From contig NZ_OY776488.1 in assembly GCF_963675635.1 (NCBI RefSeq), forward strand, positions 3,455,028 through 3,519,027: a stretch of 64,000 nt of DNA. Reading direction: 5' to 3'. Positions 17,439 to 25,591 of the stretch are shown piece after piece. The stretch comes from an uncultured Pseudodesulfovibrio sp. (GTDB lineage Bacteria > Desulfobacterota > Desulfovibrionia > Desulfovibrionales > Desulfovibrionaceae). A model generated the notes under the pieces. That model made no database searches. It saw nothing but the letters and a program-made list of their open reading frames with translations, and was not told the origin of the DNA. The number at the start of each line of letters is the position of its first letter. The first letter of the stretch is position 1. Position numbers and translations under genes: made by a program.

Positions 17439-17553
17439 GATACCGGACCTTAGAGCCTGTCCCACGCGGCGCAGCGTGGCCCGACCGCAGTCTGTTTCAA
17501 CAGACAAATCTGTCGGGCAGTGAAGCCGCGTACAGGCTCTTGGGTCCGGTATC
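17439..17553. repeat. Multi-branched cloverleaf-like inverted repeat, candidate structured RNA or mobile-element end
   Basis: An outer stem of 22 bases (17439-17460 with 17532-17553) matches at 20 positions. Inside it are two further hairpins: CCACGC with GCGTGG (17462-17479), and a stem CCCGAC with GTCGGG (17480-17517) that itself holds GTCTGT with ACAGAC. The arrangement gives a three-way junction of about 115 nucleotides. No open frame or T-tract accompanies it. Confidence 0.6.
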
Positions 17554-17818
17554 AGGCTCATAGCCCAAAAGGCGCTTTTTGCCTCCTTTTTGCCGCCTCG
17601 CAAAAAGCAGGTCGCCGTAAAGGCGAAACCTTTGCAATAATACCGTTTGCACCCTCACTGCAAATGCACGCAAATCCTTCTTTTCTTCCCCATCTTTGTC
17701 CTCTCTACCGCGAACGCACGCGACCCCTTCCAAAAACAGAAAACCATCTTCATTTTTGATGCCCGCTGCCCCAAGCGAACACTTTTCAAACCCCTGATGT
17801 TGCTGTACCGTGCGCCCC

Positions 17819-18979
17819 ATGACGAAGAATGATGTAAATAGACACTCCCTGCTGGGCAAAGTCCGGCGTGTGGTGGTTAAGGTCGGTTCTGCCGTGGTCA
17901 CCACTGGCAACGGATTGAACCCTGCTGCAATCGGGCGACTGGCTGCACAGCTTTCCGCTTTGAGCGACAGCGGTATGGACGTGGTGCTGGTTACTTCCGG
18001 TGCCGTGGCAGCCGGTCGGCAACGCATTGCGGAAAATCCACGCAACCACGGTAAGGACTATAAGGATATGGCGTCGCGTCAGGCGGCCTCGGCCATTGGT
18101 CAGGGGCGGCTCATGCACGACTATGACGAGGCCTTTGCCGTCCATGGCAAGGTCACGGCGCAGATGCTGCTGACACGAAGCGGCCTCAAATTCCGTCGTC
18201 GGTTTCTCAATGCGCGGAACACCATGGAACGCCTGCTTGAGTGGGGTGTGATTCCCATCATCAACGAGAATGATTCTGTATCCACCCGCGAGCTGGAATT
18301 CGGCGACAATGATACGTTGGGTGCCATGTGTCTTGGCTTGATCGGAGCGGATCTGTTCATCAATCTGACCTCGGCCGACGGTGTGTTTGACAAGAATCCG
18401 GAGAACAACCCGGACGCGCGGCCCATGAAAACCATTGAGAATATCTGCGCTCTTGATCTGGAATCCATGTGTGACGGCAAGACTTCGGTGGGCACCGGGG
18501 GCATGTATTCCAAGCTCCGCGCCGCCAGACGGGCCGCACAACTGGGGGTGCCGACCTTCATCGTTTCCGGCAAAGGCGAATTCGATATCAAAGAAGCCCT
18601 GGAAAGCGACAACAAGGGGACGCTTGTCCTGCCTCGTGAACACAGTGTTTCCAGCAAGAAATTCTGGCTCGCCTATCATGATGATCCGGCTGGCTCCATT
18701 CTGGTTGACAAGGGCGCGGCCAATGCGCTTTTGACCAAAGGCAAGTCATTGCTGCCCATCGGCATCAGCGATGTTGAAGGCTGTTTCGAGCGCGGTGCAC
18801 TGGTTTTCATCAAGACCCTTGAAGGCGATGAACTTGGAGTGGGGCAGACTAACTTCTCGGCTGACGAACTGTGCCGCATCAAAGGAAAACACACGGACGA
18901 ACTTGCTTCCATCCTCGGTCCTCTTGCCTTTGTTGAGGCAGTCCATCGGGACAACATGCTGCTCGACGCAGCCATTTAG
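17819..18979 (+). CDS. proB: Glutamate 5-kinase
   Basis: A 386-residue enzyme for the first step of proline synthesis. The amino-acid-kinase domain (about residues 15 to 265) shows VVVKVGSAVV, LVTSGAVAAGRQ, NENDSVSTRELEFGDND and GTGGMYSKLRAA. A C-terminal PUA domain (about 285 to 370) is complete. Neither the GTG at 17810 nor the ATG at 17819 has a clear Shine-Dalgarno, so the start is uncertain. In many relatives proB follows obgE. Here it is apart, at the end of the structured non-coding stretch, and is followed after 9 bases by an MFS gene. Confidence 0.94.
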   Translation: MTKNDVNRHSLLGKVRRVVVKVGSAVVTTGNGLNPAAIGRLAAQLSALSDSGMDVVLVTSGAVAAGRQRIAENPRNHGKDYKDMASRQAASAIGQGRLMHDYDEAFAVHGKVTAQMLLTRSGLKFRRRFLNARNTMERLLEWGVIPIINENDSVSTRELEFGDNDTLGAMCLGLIGADLFINLTSADGVFDKNPENNPDARPMKTIENICALDLESMCDGKTSVGTGGMYSKLRAARRAAQLGVPTFIVSGKGEFDIKEALESDNKGTLVLPREHSVSSKKFWLAYHDDPAGSILVDKGAANALLTKGKSLLPIGISDVEGCFERGALVFIKTLEGDELGVGQTNFSADELCRIKGKHTDELASILGPLAFVEAVHRDNMLLDAAI

Positions 18980-18988
18980 CCGGACTTT

Positions 18989-20155
18989 ATGCGAAAAATT
19001 TATCTCGATAAGAACTTGCAATTTGTCTTCGGCGTCACGCTGATGGCGATACTCGGAGTTTCAAGTATCATTCCGGCTCTGCCGGATATTATCACCGGGT
19101 TGCAGTTCACTCCGGCCAAGATCGGACTGGTTATTTCGGTTTTCACGCTGCCCGGCGTCCTGTTCGCGCCATTGGTTGGTATCCTGGCTGACCGCGTGGG
19201 CCGCAAGGTTATCCTGATTCCCTCGCTGTTTGTCTTCGGCGGCTTCGGCTGTGCCTGTTTTTTTGCCCAGAATATTGAGCAACTGCTCACCCTACGGTTT
19301 CTTCAGGGTATGGGGGCCGCGCCACTTGGCGTTATTTACGGCACCATCATCGGTGATTTGTATCAGGGGAAAGAACGTGCGCAGGCCATGGGGTATAACG
19401 CATCCGTCCTGGCCATGGGCACGGCCGGTTTTCCTGCTCTCGGCGGAGTGCTGGCCTTGCTTGGATGGAATTATCCTTTCCTGCTTCCTTTGTTGGCCAT
19501 ACCTCTTGGTATTGCCATTGCCCTGAGTATGGATGCCCCGGAACCTAAAAGCAGAGGCAGTCTCAAGGACTATATGGCTGATGCTCTGCGGCAAATGAAG
19601 ACACGGCAGGTTTTGTCTCTGTTCGCTACTACTTTGTTGACGTTTACCATTCTATACGGTCCCATTGTGACGTATCTGCCTCTGTTGCTCGATACGCGAT
19701 ATGGGGCTTCACCTGCTTCCATAGGTATGGTGTTCCTTATAGCCTCGGGTTTTAGCGGTATTGCTTCCTTCCAGCTCGGCAAGCTCGCGGAGCGTTTCGG
19801 ACAGCGCGCACTGCTTGGGGCAGCCTCGGTTTTTTATGGGTTGTCCATGGTGCTCATGCCTCATGCTCCTGGTATGTGGCATGTCATCCCGCCTGTGATC
19901 TGCTTCGGTCTGGCACAGGGGTTGAACATCCCCACCATCATGACCATGCTGACTACAATTGCCCCAATGGAACAGCGAGGTGCGTTCATGGCGGCTAACG
20001 GTCTGCTTTTGCGGCTGGCGCAGACCATAGCTCCGATTTTCATGGGCCTGATCTATGCCGTGTTCGGTATGGATGCAGTCTTTTACGGCGGGTTGGTGTG
20101 TGCGGGCGCAATCCTGATGCTGGCGATATTCGGTGTCAGGAATATCAAGGCCTGA
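18989..20155 (+). CDS. Major facilitator superfamily transporter
   Basis: A 388-residue membrane protein with 12 predicted hydrophobic segments. The first loop between helices 2 and 3 carries the MFS signature variant GILADRVGRKVILI. The sequence VFTLPGVLFAPLVG in helix 2 is typical of drug:H+ antiporter (DHA1) families. It starts 9 bases after proB, so the two may be cotranscribed, but no functional tie is evident. The substrate is unknown. Confidence 0.85.
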   Translation: MRKIYLDKNLQFVFGVTLMAILGVSSIIPALPDIITGLQFTPAKIGLVISVFTLPGVLFAPLVGILADRVGRKVILIPSLFVFGGFGCACFFAQNIEQLLTLRFLQGMGAAPLGVIYGTIIGDLYQGKERAQAMGYNASVLAMGTAGFPALGGVLALLGWNYPFLLPLLAIPLGIAIALSMDAPEPKSRGSLKDYMADALRQMKTRQVLSLFATTLLTFTILYGPIVTYLPLLLDTRYGASPASIGMVFLIASGFSGIASFQLGKLAERFGQRALLGAASVFYGLSMVLMPHAPGMWHVIPPVICFGLAQGLNIPTIMTMLTTIAPMEQRGAFMAANGLLLRLAQTIAPIFMGLIYAVFGMDAVFYGGLVCAGAILMLAIFGVRNIKA

Positions 20156-20201
20156 CGGCTTGGTCCCTAATTCTTTCTCTCCAGGCGTCGATAAGAAAAG
20201 T

Positions 20202-20348
20202 ATGAAAGGATTACGATCACGGCTGCAACATGCCCTCAACCCCCTGCATGTCTATTGCAGATTGCGCACACTGGGTGTGACACATGGTGCCGCATCACGG
20301 ATGACGCTTTGCTATGAGCGTGCATTGTATCGCCTGGTTCTCGCCTAG
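20202..20348 (+). CDS. Small basic conserved-looking protein (48 residues)
   Basis: A 48-residue frame begins at an ATG after AAGAAAAG and ends at 20348. It is Arg-rich and amphipathic (KGLRSRLQHALNPLHVYCR, later LCYERALYRLVLA). Its composition is more protein-like than that of the alternative frames, and a gene is otherwise lacking in this 290-base gap. I do not assign a function, and coding status is moderately likely only. Confidence 0.5.
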   Translation: MKGLRSRLQHALNPLHVYCRLRTLGVTHGAASRMTLCYERALYRLVLA

Positions 20349-20451
20349 GACGATATGTCTTTCAGTGCCATTCCCGATGCAGGAGAACACTGCTTGCCTC
20401 CCCTCATGAGTTGTGGAATTGTGCCGACAACGGCATGAATGGAGGCTTATT

Positions 20452-21222
20452 GTGCGGATATATCTTGGCTTTGATGATACGGATGATCTTGATGCGCCCA
20501 TGGGAACCGGGCGTTTGGTTCGGGAATTTGGCTATAAACTTCCCGATGGGTTTATTTTGCAGGGTATTGTCCGGCATCAACTCCCCCGTCTCGACACTAT
20601 CCCGTTCACATCGAATAACAGTTCTGCATGTGCCATTATCGACATGACTGATGATGGGGCTCTCGATACGTTGCGCCGTCTGGCAATAGAGCATCTTGAA
20701 ATTCATTGTGCACCCGGTAGTGATCCTGGCCTGTGTCTTGCCTGTGAATCGGATGTCACTCAGGACGTAGTTTCGTACGGCCAGTTGGTCACGAGTCGCA
20801 GGGTCACCCAGAAAGACGCCATGCGGACGGCAGGGGGTATAGATCTCTATGGACTGGGCGGAACCAATGACGGTATTATCGGTGCGCTGGCCGCTGTGGG
20901 GTTGACCAAGTACGGCTGGTGCGGTCGATTTATCGAATACGGGACACTTCGTGATCTTCCGGCGAATTTACACGTTCGAGAGCTGACAGATGCCGGTATA
21001 ACCGTTGTGTCCGTTGACCGAGATCCGCTGGTCCCGCAACCGGATGACATGGTGGTCGATGCCAACTGGATTCGCCCTTCACTGTGGGCAGGGCAGCCCA
21101 TGCTCCAATTGCGAAGAGTTCAACACGGCGTCTGGGAAACTGCTCATGGCAAGCGCAAGAAAAAACATGCGCCCGGCATGGGTAAAGGCAAAGCTGCTAC
21201 TTTTGCCGGTACCGCGCAATAA
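20452..21222 (+). CDS. TiaS-like DDTD-motif protein
   Basis: A 256-residue protein starting at GTG with GGAGG eight bases upstream (an upstream ATG at 20413 has no such site). The N-terminus reads RIYLGFDDTDDLDAPMGTG, matching the DDTD nucleotide-binding motif of archaeal tRNA(Ile2) agmatinylcytidine synthetase TiaS. A GGIDLYGLGGTNDGIIGALAAVG segment corresponds to its second conserved block. The zinc-ribbon and OB parts of TiaS are missing, and the C-terminus is Lys-rich. Bacteria use TilS for this tRNA, so the true role is open. The 3' end overlaps the convergent padR gene by 26 bases. Confidence 0.65.
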   Translation: MRIYLGFDDTDDLDAPMGTGRLVREFGYKLPDGFILQGIVRHQLPRLDTIPFTSNNSSACAIIDMTDDGALDTLRRLAIEHLEIHCAPGSDPGLCLACESDVTQDVVSYGQLVTSRRVTQKDAMRTAGGIDLYGLGGTNDGIIGALAAVGLTKYGWCGRFIEYGTLRDLPANLHVRELTDAGITVVSVDRDPLVPQPDDMVVDANWIRPSLWAGQPMLQLRRVQHGVWETAHGKRKKKHAPGMGKGKAATFAGTAQ

Positions 21223-21541
21223 AACTGTCGAGACGATCCCGTTGTTTTTCCATATGATGAATCCATGCGTCCAGAATTTCCAATCCTTCTGGCGTGATGG
21301 CATAGACACGCTTGGCCGGTCCGTCTCCTTCCGCATTCCATTTCGAGGTGACGAGACCCTCCTCATCCATTTGACGCAGATGGCGGTAGATCATGCCCGG
21401 AGGGGCATCGCCGCGTAGAAAACCATACTCGCCAATAGACTGGATTAATTGGTATCCGTAAGACTGGCCGCTGCTCAAAGCCATGAGCAGGGATGGCTGA
21501 ACATATCTTTGCGGTTTGGAACCGCCAACTTTTTTCGACAT
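21197..21541 (-). CDS. PadR-family transcriptional regulator
   Basis: A 114-residue protein with the PadR winged helix: SLLMALSSGQSYGYQLIQSI, then GMIYRHLRQMDEEGLVTSKW and the wing segment AKRVYAITPEGLEILDAWI. Length is that of the short PadR-s2 class with one C-terminal dimerisation helix. It is divergent from the small gene at 21634, with a 92-base shared control region, so it probably regulates that gene and itself. The inducer is unknown. Confidence 0.88.
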   Translation of the reverse strand: MSKKVGGSKPQRYVQPSLLMALSSGQSYGYQLIQSIGEYGFLRGDAPPGMIYRHLRQMDEEGLVTSKWNAEGDGPAKRVYAITPEGLEILDAWIHHMEKQRDRLDSFIARYRQK

Positions 21542-21557
21542 TTTTGCAAAGTCCTTC

Positions 21558-21586
21558 TTGACTCTATGTGCTTCAAGGATATATAT
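21558..21586 (+). promoter_or_regulatory. Possible sigma-70 promoter for the 69-residue gene
   Basis: TTGACT at 21558-21563 and an A/T-rich TATATA/ATATAT hexamer at 21580-21586 are spaced 16 to 17 bases apart, in the divergent region between padR and the small gene. It is based on eye matching only. Confidence 0.35.
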
Positions 21587-21633
21587 CTACTATAGACAAT
21601 AATCCACAAAGTCACAATGCAAAGGAGAATGCC

Positions 21634-21843
21634 ATGAAGATATTCGTCAGAGAGCGTCGTAAGTCAGACAAGGGTGACAAGAAACCGCGTTTCCGTGTTG
21701 TCGGAGTCCAAGGCGGTGACCTGAAAATTTATGCCAAGCGTATTCGCAAGGTGGAACTCGCGACCATAGCAGAGCAGACCGGCGCGGAAGTCGTGTACCT
21801 GCCCCGTGACGGAGAGGGAGAGGGCGGCGGCAAGTCCGAATAG
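21634..21843 (+). CDS. Small conserved-type protein (69 residues), unknown function
   Basis: A 69-residue protein with a basic first half (MKIFVRERRKSDKGDKKPRF), a beta-rich centre (FRVVGVQGGDLKIYAKRIRK, then LATIAEQTGAEVVYL) and a Gly/Glu-rich tail. The ATG has an AAAGGAG site, and a strong terminator follows, so it is very probably a real gene. It is divergent from padR. I do not recognise the family. Confidence 0.75.
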   Translation: MKIFVRERRKSDKGDKKPRFRVVGVQGGDLKIYAKRIRKVELATIAEQTGAEVVYLPRDGEGEGGGKSE

Positions 21844-21860
21844 CCTGTGAAACATGTATA

Positions 21861-21900
21861 AAAAGAGGCCGGAAGCTGTATGCTTCCGGCCTCTTTTTTT
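21861..21900. terminator. Bidirectional terminator between converging genes
   Basis: A perfect 16-base-pair stem (21861-21876 with 21882-21897) has a five-base loop and a T-tract on the plus strand, with A/T-rich sequence on the other side. It separates the small plus-strand gene from the convergent MoSto-like gene ending at 21917. Confidence 0.9.
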
Positions 21901-21916
21901 GGAATTTGGTTTACAG

Positions 21917-22765
21917 CTAATCCTTGTAGATGATCGTGCCGACATGCTCGCCGTCAAGCGCTGCATGGAGGTGTTCCGGGTGGCGCAGCACGTCGATGAT
22001 CTGGAAAGACTTCAACGTCTTGGCGTTTTTGAGGAAGGTCAGGACAGGGCGCTCCACGATAAGGTCTTCGAGATCCATTTCGATGAGTTCATCCACATGG
22101 ATTTTATCAAAGAACTTCAGGGTGTCCCGATTGCCCTTTTTCGGGTCGTTCTCGTACATACCCTTTTCGTCCTTCAAATAAATGAGGGATTTGGCGCCGA
22201 TGTTTTCGGCCAGCAGGCAGGCACCCGAGTCAGTGCGGTGAGGCGGGATCGACCCGATCTCTGCCGGGTGTTCAAAGAATCCATAGGGCGGAATGCCCGT
22301 GGTGATAGGGATATATCCTTGCTGGCAGTACATGTGGAGCTGTTCCAGGTGTGCGCCGTGACCAATCATGGCGCCGCCGTGTTTGGCCAGGAGGACCGAA
22401 AGCATTTCCGCATTCTGGGCCGAAACCTTGTCGCCGAGTTTGGACAGAACGCCGGTGGGCATGCCTAGATCTATGCCGATATTGTAGACATGGCGGGCGC
22501 GTGTTCCGCCGCCGCACATGAGCAGAATTTTGTGTTTTTCCTTGGCTTTGACCAATTCATCGAGGATGGGGAACAGGGCTTTAGCCCCACGGTCCATGAT
22601 GGACTGACCACCGATCTTGAGCACATTCACATCCGGTTGCATACGGAAATATTCATCGGCTTCAGTGCTTCTGAGCAATGCTTTGCCGACCAGTGATTCG
22701 CCCAGAAGGGGGGTATCTATGTGGAGTCTGCCCTTATCGCCTTTTTCTTTGATGAGTTTACCCAT
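21917..22765 (-). CDS. Molybdenum storage protein-like (MosA/MosB) amino acid kinase fold
   Basis: A 282-residue protein of the UMP-kinase-like amino acid kinase family. Compared from memory with the Azotobacter molybdenum storage subunits it shares KIGGQSIMDRGA, the RARHVYNIGIDLG block, SAQN, the IPPHRTDSGACLLAE block, ERPVL and GEHVGTIIYKD. In MoSto, two such subunits form a cage that packs polyoxomolybdate using ATP. Only one subunit gene is present here. A GGAGG site supports the start at 22765. moeA and a MOT1-type transporter lie within 10 kb, which favours a molybdenum or tungsten role over UMP phosphorylation. It ends against a bidirectional terminator. Confidence 0.75.
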   Translation of the reverse strand: MGKLIKEKGDKGRLHIDTPLLGESLVGKALLRSTEADEYFRMQPDVNVLKIGGQSIMDRGAKALFPILDELVKAKEKHKILLMCGGGTRARHVYNIGIDLGMPTGVLSKLGDKVSAQNAEMLSVLLAKHGGAMIGHGAHLEQLHMYCQQGYIPITTGIPPYGFFEHPAEIGSIPPHRTDSGACLLAENIGAKSLIYLKDEKGMYENDPKKGNRDTLKFFDKIHVDELIEMDLEDLIVERPVLTFLKNAKTLKSFQIIDVLRHPEHLHAALDGEHVGTIIYKD

Positions 22766-22991
22766 GCGGTTCCTCCAGAGTCGTTGTTTACAGTGTAGAG
22801 CAGATACTACCTGTACGGCTGAAAAACACAAGAAAAGGATATATGGTCATTGAGTTGTACAACCGTCTGACGGGAGCTCGCGGACGTCAAAAGATCACAT
22901 GGCAACTGACCCGCCTGCATGAACGACGAAATCCGCCAAAAGGCGGATTCGAAGACTCCTTACATGTGGGAGTGACAAAAGATGATGAAAT

Positions 22992-24017
22992 CTATTCGCT
23001 GAGCTCGGCGAGCTGTTTCCACATTCTGTCGAGCAGTTCGTCGATGCCATCCCCTCTCAGGGCGGAGATGAAGAATACTTCTTCGCCGGAGGCATCGATC
23101 TTGGCCTTGATATCGGCCAGCTCTTCATCGGTGAGCGTGTCGATCTTGTTGATAACCTTGATCTGCGGCTTGTTGCTCAGTTCGGCGTTGTATTCATTCA
23201 ATTCCTGATTCAACATGTCGTATCCGTCGATGGGGTTGTCCCGATTGATATCTTCGGCCGCAAGAATATGTACGAGAAAGCGGTTGCGTTCCACATGTTT
23301 GAGGAAGGTTATGCCGAGGCCGCGGCCTTCGGAAGCGCCTTCGATAAGACCGGGGATGTCGGCTATGACCATGCGGTTGAAGTCTTCGTCCTCAATGACC
23401 CCGAGGTTGGGGACCAATGTGGTGAACGGATACGCCGCAATTTTTGGACGAGCTGCGGAAATTTTGGAGATGAACGTTGATTTACCTGCACTGGGAAGGC
23501 CAAGCAGACCGACGTCAGCCAGGATTTTCAGTTCCAGACGAATCTTCTTTTCCTCACCGGGAAAGCCTGGTTCGGCATAGCGGGGAGTTCGGTTCGTGGA
23601 TGACTTGAAGTGCAGATTCCCTCTGCCGCCATTGCCTCCTTTGCAGATGATGATTTCTGTACCATCTTCTACCAGATCGGCTATAAGCTTTTCTTCAACG
23701 GTTCCATCTTCATTCTCGATGATCTCATAGATGAGTGTGCCAACGGGCAGATCGACGATCAGATCGTCGGCAGCCTTGCCATACCTGTCACGTCCCATGC
23801 CCTGTTCCCCGTTTTTGGCGGCATACATGCGCTTCAAACGGAAGTCGTACAGACTCATGAGTCGGGAAGATCCACGAAAAATAAGGTCTCCGCCCTTGCC
23901 GCCGTCTCCGCCATCAGGACCGCCTTTGGGTAGATTGGCTTCTCGTCGCAAACTGGCACAGCCGTTGCCGCCCTTGCCGGACATTACCTTGATGGTTGCT
24001 TCATCTACAAATCGCAT
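22992..24017 (-). CDS. obgE: Obg-family GTPase
   Basis: A 341-residue ribosome-associated GTPase (CgtA/Obg). The glycine-rich OBG domain occupies residues 1 to about 158 (GKGGNGCASLRRE, GGPDGGDGGKGGD, GGRGNLHFKSSTNRTPR). The G domain shows Walker A at 173-181 (GLPSAGKST), switch II DIPGLIEGA and the NKID specificity motif. It follows rplU and rpmA in the usual order. A very strong hairpin at 24063-24096 separates it from rpmA and may set its relative expression. Confidence 0.97.
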   Translation of the reverse strand: MRFVDEATIKVMSGKGGNGCASLRREANLPKGGPDGGDGGKGGDLIFRGSSRLMSLYDFRLKRMYAAKNGEQGMGRDRYGKAADDLIVDLPVGTLIYEIIENEDGTVEEKLIADLVEDGTEIIICKGGNGGRGNLHFKSSTNRTPRYAEPGFPGEEKKIRLELKILADVGLLGLPSAGKSTFISKISAARPKIAAYPFTTLVPNLGVIEDEDFNRMVIADIPGLIEGASEGRGLGITFLKHVERNRFLVHILAAEDINRDNPIDGYDMLNQELNEYNAELSNKPQIKVINKIDTLTDEELADIKAKIDASGEEVFFISALRGDGIDELLDRMWKQLAELSE

Positions 24018-24062
24018 GGAACATTACCTCTGCCGCATGTGGACGGCGGGAAAACAGCAAAA

Positions 24063-24096
24063 CGGGCAGGGAGCGTTCTGCAACGCTCCCTGCCCG
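24063..24096 (-). terminator. Strong hairpin between rpmA and obgE, partial terminator or processing site
   Basis: A perfect 15-base-pair GC-rich stem (24063-24077 with 24082-24096) with a four-base loop lies 22 bases after the rpmA stop. Only a short T stretch follows on the minus strand. It probably lowers read-through into obgE or shapes RNA processing. Confidence 0.6.
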
Positions 24097-24118
24097 AGAA
24101 ATGCATTTTAAACGAGAA

Positions 24119-24388
24119 CTAGGCCTCGGAGGGCAGTACATGCACGCGGGTCTTGACGACCTTCTTGCGTGTGTACTTCTCGAACTGGACGAAACCGTCG
24201 ACCAGAGCGAACAGGGTGTAATCCCTGCCCATGCCGACACCGTCGCCAGGGTGAAATTTCGTGCCGAGCTGACGAACGAGAATGTTGCCAGCCAGAACTT
24301 CCTGACCACCGAAACGCTTCACGCCACGTCTTTGTCCGGCGCTGTCGCGACCGTTTCTGGAACTACCACCAGCTTTTTTATGAGCCAT
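24119..24388 (-). CDS. rpmA: Ribosomal protein L27
   Basis: An 89-residue protein with the L27 start [16 protein letters not shown] and the conserved [21 protein letters not shown] core. The N-terminal tail reaches the peptidyl transferase centre of the 50S subunit. It lacks the cleavable N-terminal extension seen in Firmicutes. It lies between rplU and obgE. Confidence 0.98.
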   Translation of the reverse strand: MAHKKAGGSSRNGRDSAGQRRGVKRFGGQEVLAGNILVRQLGTKFHPGDGVGMGRDYTLFALVDGFVQFEKYTRKKVVKTRVHVLPSEA

Positions 24389-24408
24389 TGTATCCTCCCC
24401 TCAACACT

Positions 24409-24720
24409 TTATGCGTTGATGGATTTGACTTTCAGTTGAGTGTAATCCTGACGATGTCCCTGAGTCTTGCGAGCGTCCTTTTTGGACAGCTTGTGAAAGA
24501 CTACGACTTTCTCGCCGCGGATGTGGCCCAAGACTTCGCACTCGACTGTAGCACCCTGAACATAGGGTTCGCCAATCTTAGTGTCGCCGTCCTTGTCAAA
24601 CAGGAGAACGGAATCGATGCTCAGGCTATTGCCCGCATCGGCCTTGAGTAAATCTACATTGAATTCAAGACCTTCTTCAACGCGGTATTGTTTTCCGCCG
24701 GTCTCGATGATAGCAAACAT
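24409..24720 (-). CDS. rplU: Ribosomal protein L21
   Basis: A 103-residue 50S protein with the diagnostic MFAIIETGGKQYRV start, the VLGHIRGEKVVVFHKLSKK core and the RQDYTQLKVKSI C-terminus. The ATG at 24720 has a TGGAGG site; an upstream in-frame start at 24735 would swallow that site. It is the first gene of the rplU-rpmA-obgE unit. Confidence 0.98.
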   Translation of the reverse strand: MFAIIETGGKQYRVEEGLEFNVDLLKADAGNSLSIDSVLLFDKDGDTKIGEPYVQGATVECEVLGHIRGEKVVVFHKLSKKDARKTQGHRQDYTQLKVKSINA

Positions 24721-24853
24721 AATAAAAACCTCCAATTCGTAAGAGGAGGCAACCTATCCGCAACCCCCTGTGGAAGTCAAGCCCTCATATGCTTTTTTTG
24801 CGCTTTTTTTTGGAATTTCGACCTGCGGAGCCAATTCATACTAGATAGGGACG

Positions 24854-25591
24854 TCAAGATGATTCCTGCTGAGTTCGCGCCAAAACCAGAATATCCACGC
24901 CTAAGGCTCCGGCTTGTTTAACTGTTCTGGCGCATTCTCTCAGCGTTGCACCTGTGGTGTAGACATCGTCGACGAGCAACACGGTTTTTTCTGCCATGCA
25001 CTTTGCCCTTGCAGCGAATGCATTTCTGATATTCTCCATCCGTTCCTTGTGGCCGAACCGCGTCTGGGGTGGCGTATTGCGGATGCGAGTCAGCCCGTCT
25101 TTCAAAACCGGAAGTTCAAATGTCTTGCCAATGATTTTCGAAATCTCCAGACTTTGGTTGAACCCTCGCCAAAGCAGTCTGCGAGTGTGCAGTGGGACCG
25201 GAACAATAATATCCGGCATGCGAGTGTGTTGCGCTTGAAAAGTGGTGCATGCAAGCGTTGAAAGGAAATGGCTCCGGCCAAAATTGTTGTTGAATTTGTA
25301 CGAAATGATGAGTTCTCGCAACACGTCGGCATGCTGTCCGTGGAAGTACAGGGCATCCCATGGCGGTGGGTTGAGGCGGCACTCGGGGCATTGGCTTGGT
25401 GGGGAATCCGTACGTCCTGACATGAGGCCGCAGGTGGGGCAATAACCCCCAGTACGGAGAGGTATTGCCGCTGTGCAGGACTCGCACATGTGTCCGCTGC
25501 TGCCCATGACCACGCCACAGACCGGACAGCGTTTCGCCGTTAATCCAATCTTGTGTGCCAGCGAATGGAGCAGGCCGGGTGTGTCTGTCAT
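24854..25591 (-). CDS. comF: ComF-family phosphoribosyltransferase-like protein
   Basis: A 245-residue protein. The N-terminal part has two cysteine pairs that can form zinc ribbons (CPVCG with CESC; CPTCG with CPEC). The C-terminal part is a type I phosphoribosyltransferase fold with the PRPP loop VLLVDDVYTTGATL and a VPVPLHTRRLLWRGFNQS segment. ComF homologues act in DNA uptake in competent bacteria, but most are of unsettled function. The start ATG overlaps the preceding stop codon (ATGA), so it is translationally coupled to the FMN reductase gene. Confidence 0.88.
   Translation of the reverse strand: MTDTPGLLHSLAHKIGLTAKRCPVCGVVMGSSGHMCESCTAAIPLRTGGYCPTCGLMSGRTDSPPSQCPECRLNPPPWDALYFHGQHADVLRELIISYKFNNNFGRSHFLSTLACTTFQAQHTRMPDIIVPVPLHTRRLLWRGFNQSLEISKIIGKTFELPVLKDGLTRIRNTPPQTRFGHKERMENIRNAFAARAKCMAEKTVLLVDDVYTTGATLRECARTVKQAGALGVDILVLARTQQESS

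Larger units (their letters stand above)
17008..17818. other. Non-coding stretch of about 800 bases rich in nested inverted repeats
   Basis: Between the MOT1 terminator and proB no convincing gene is present. The sequence is full of palindromes: a 13-base-pair T/A-rich stem at 17086-17117, the nested fold at 17163-17261, a TTGGGGG/CCCCCAA hairpin near 17336-17360, and the multi-branched fold at 17439-17553. Downstream of 17560 there are G/C-rich triplets around poly-A and poly-T runs, then an unstructured C-rich leader before proB. This mix resembles the hairpin-dense intergenic repeats seen in Desulfovibrio genomes. It may also include the proB leader. Confidence 0.55.

Noticed and set aside
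17786-18679. 297-codon minus-strand frame opposite proB
   Set aside because: It is an antisense shadow of proB without family resemblance.
22930-22949. Hairpin after obgE (AATCCGCC with GGCGGATT) as a terminator
   Set aside because: The 8-base-pair stem is perfect, but no T-tract follows on the minus strand. It may still be a weak terminator, but I could not support it.
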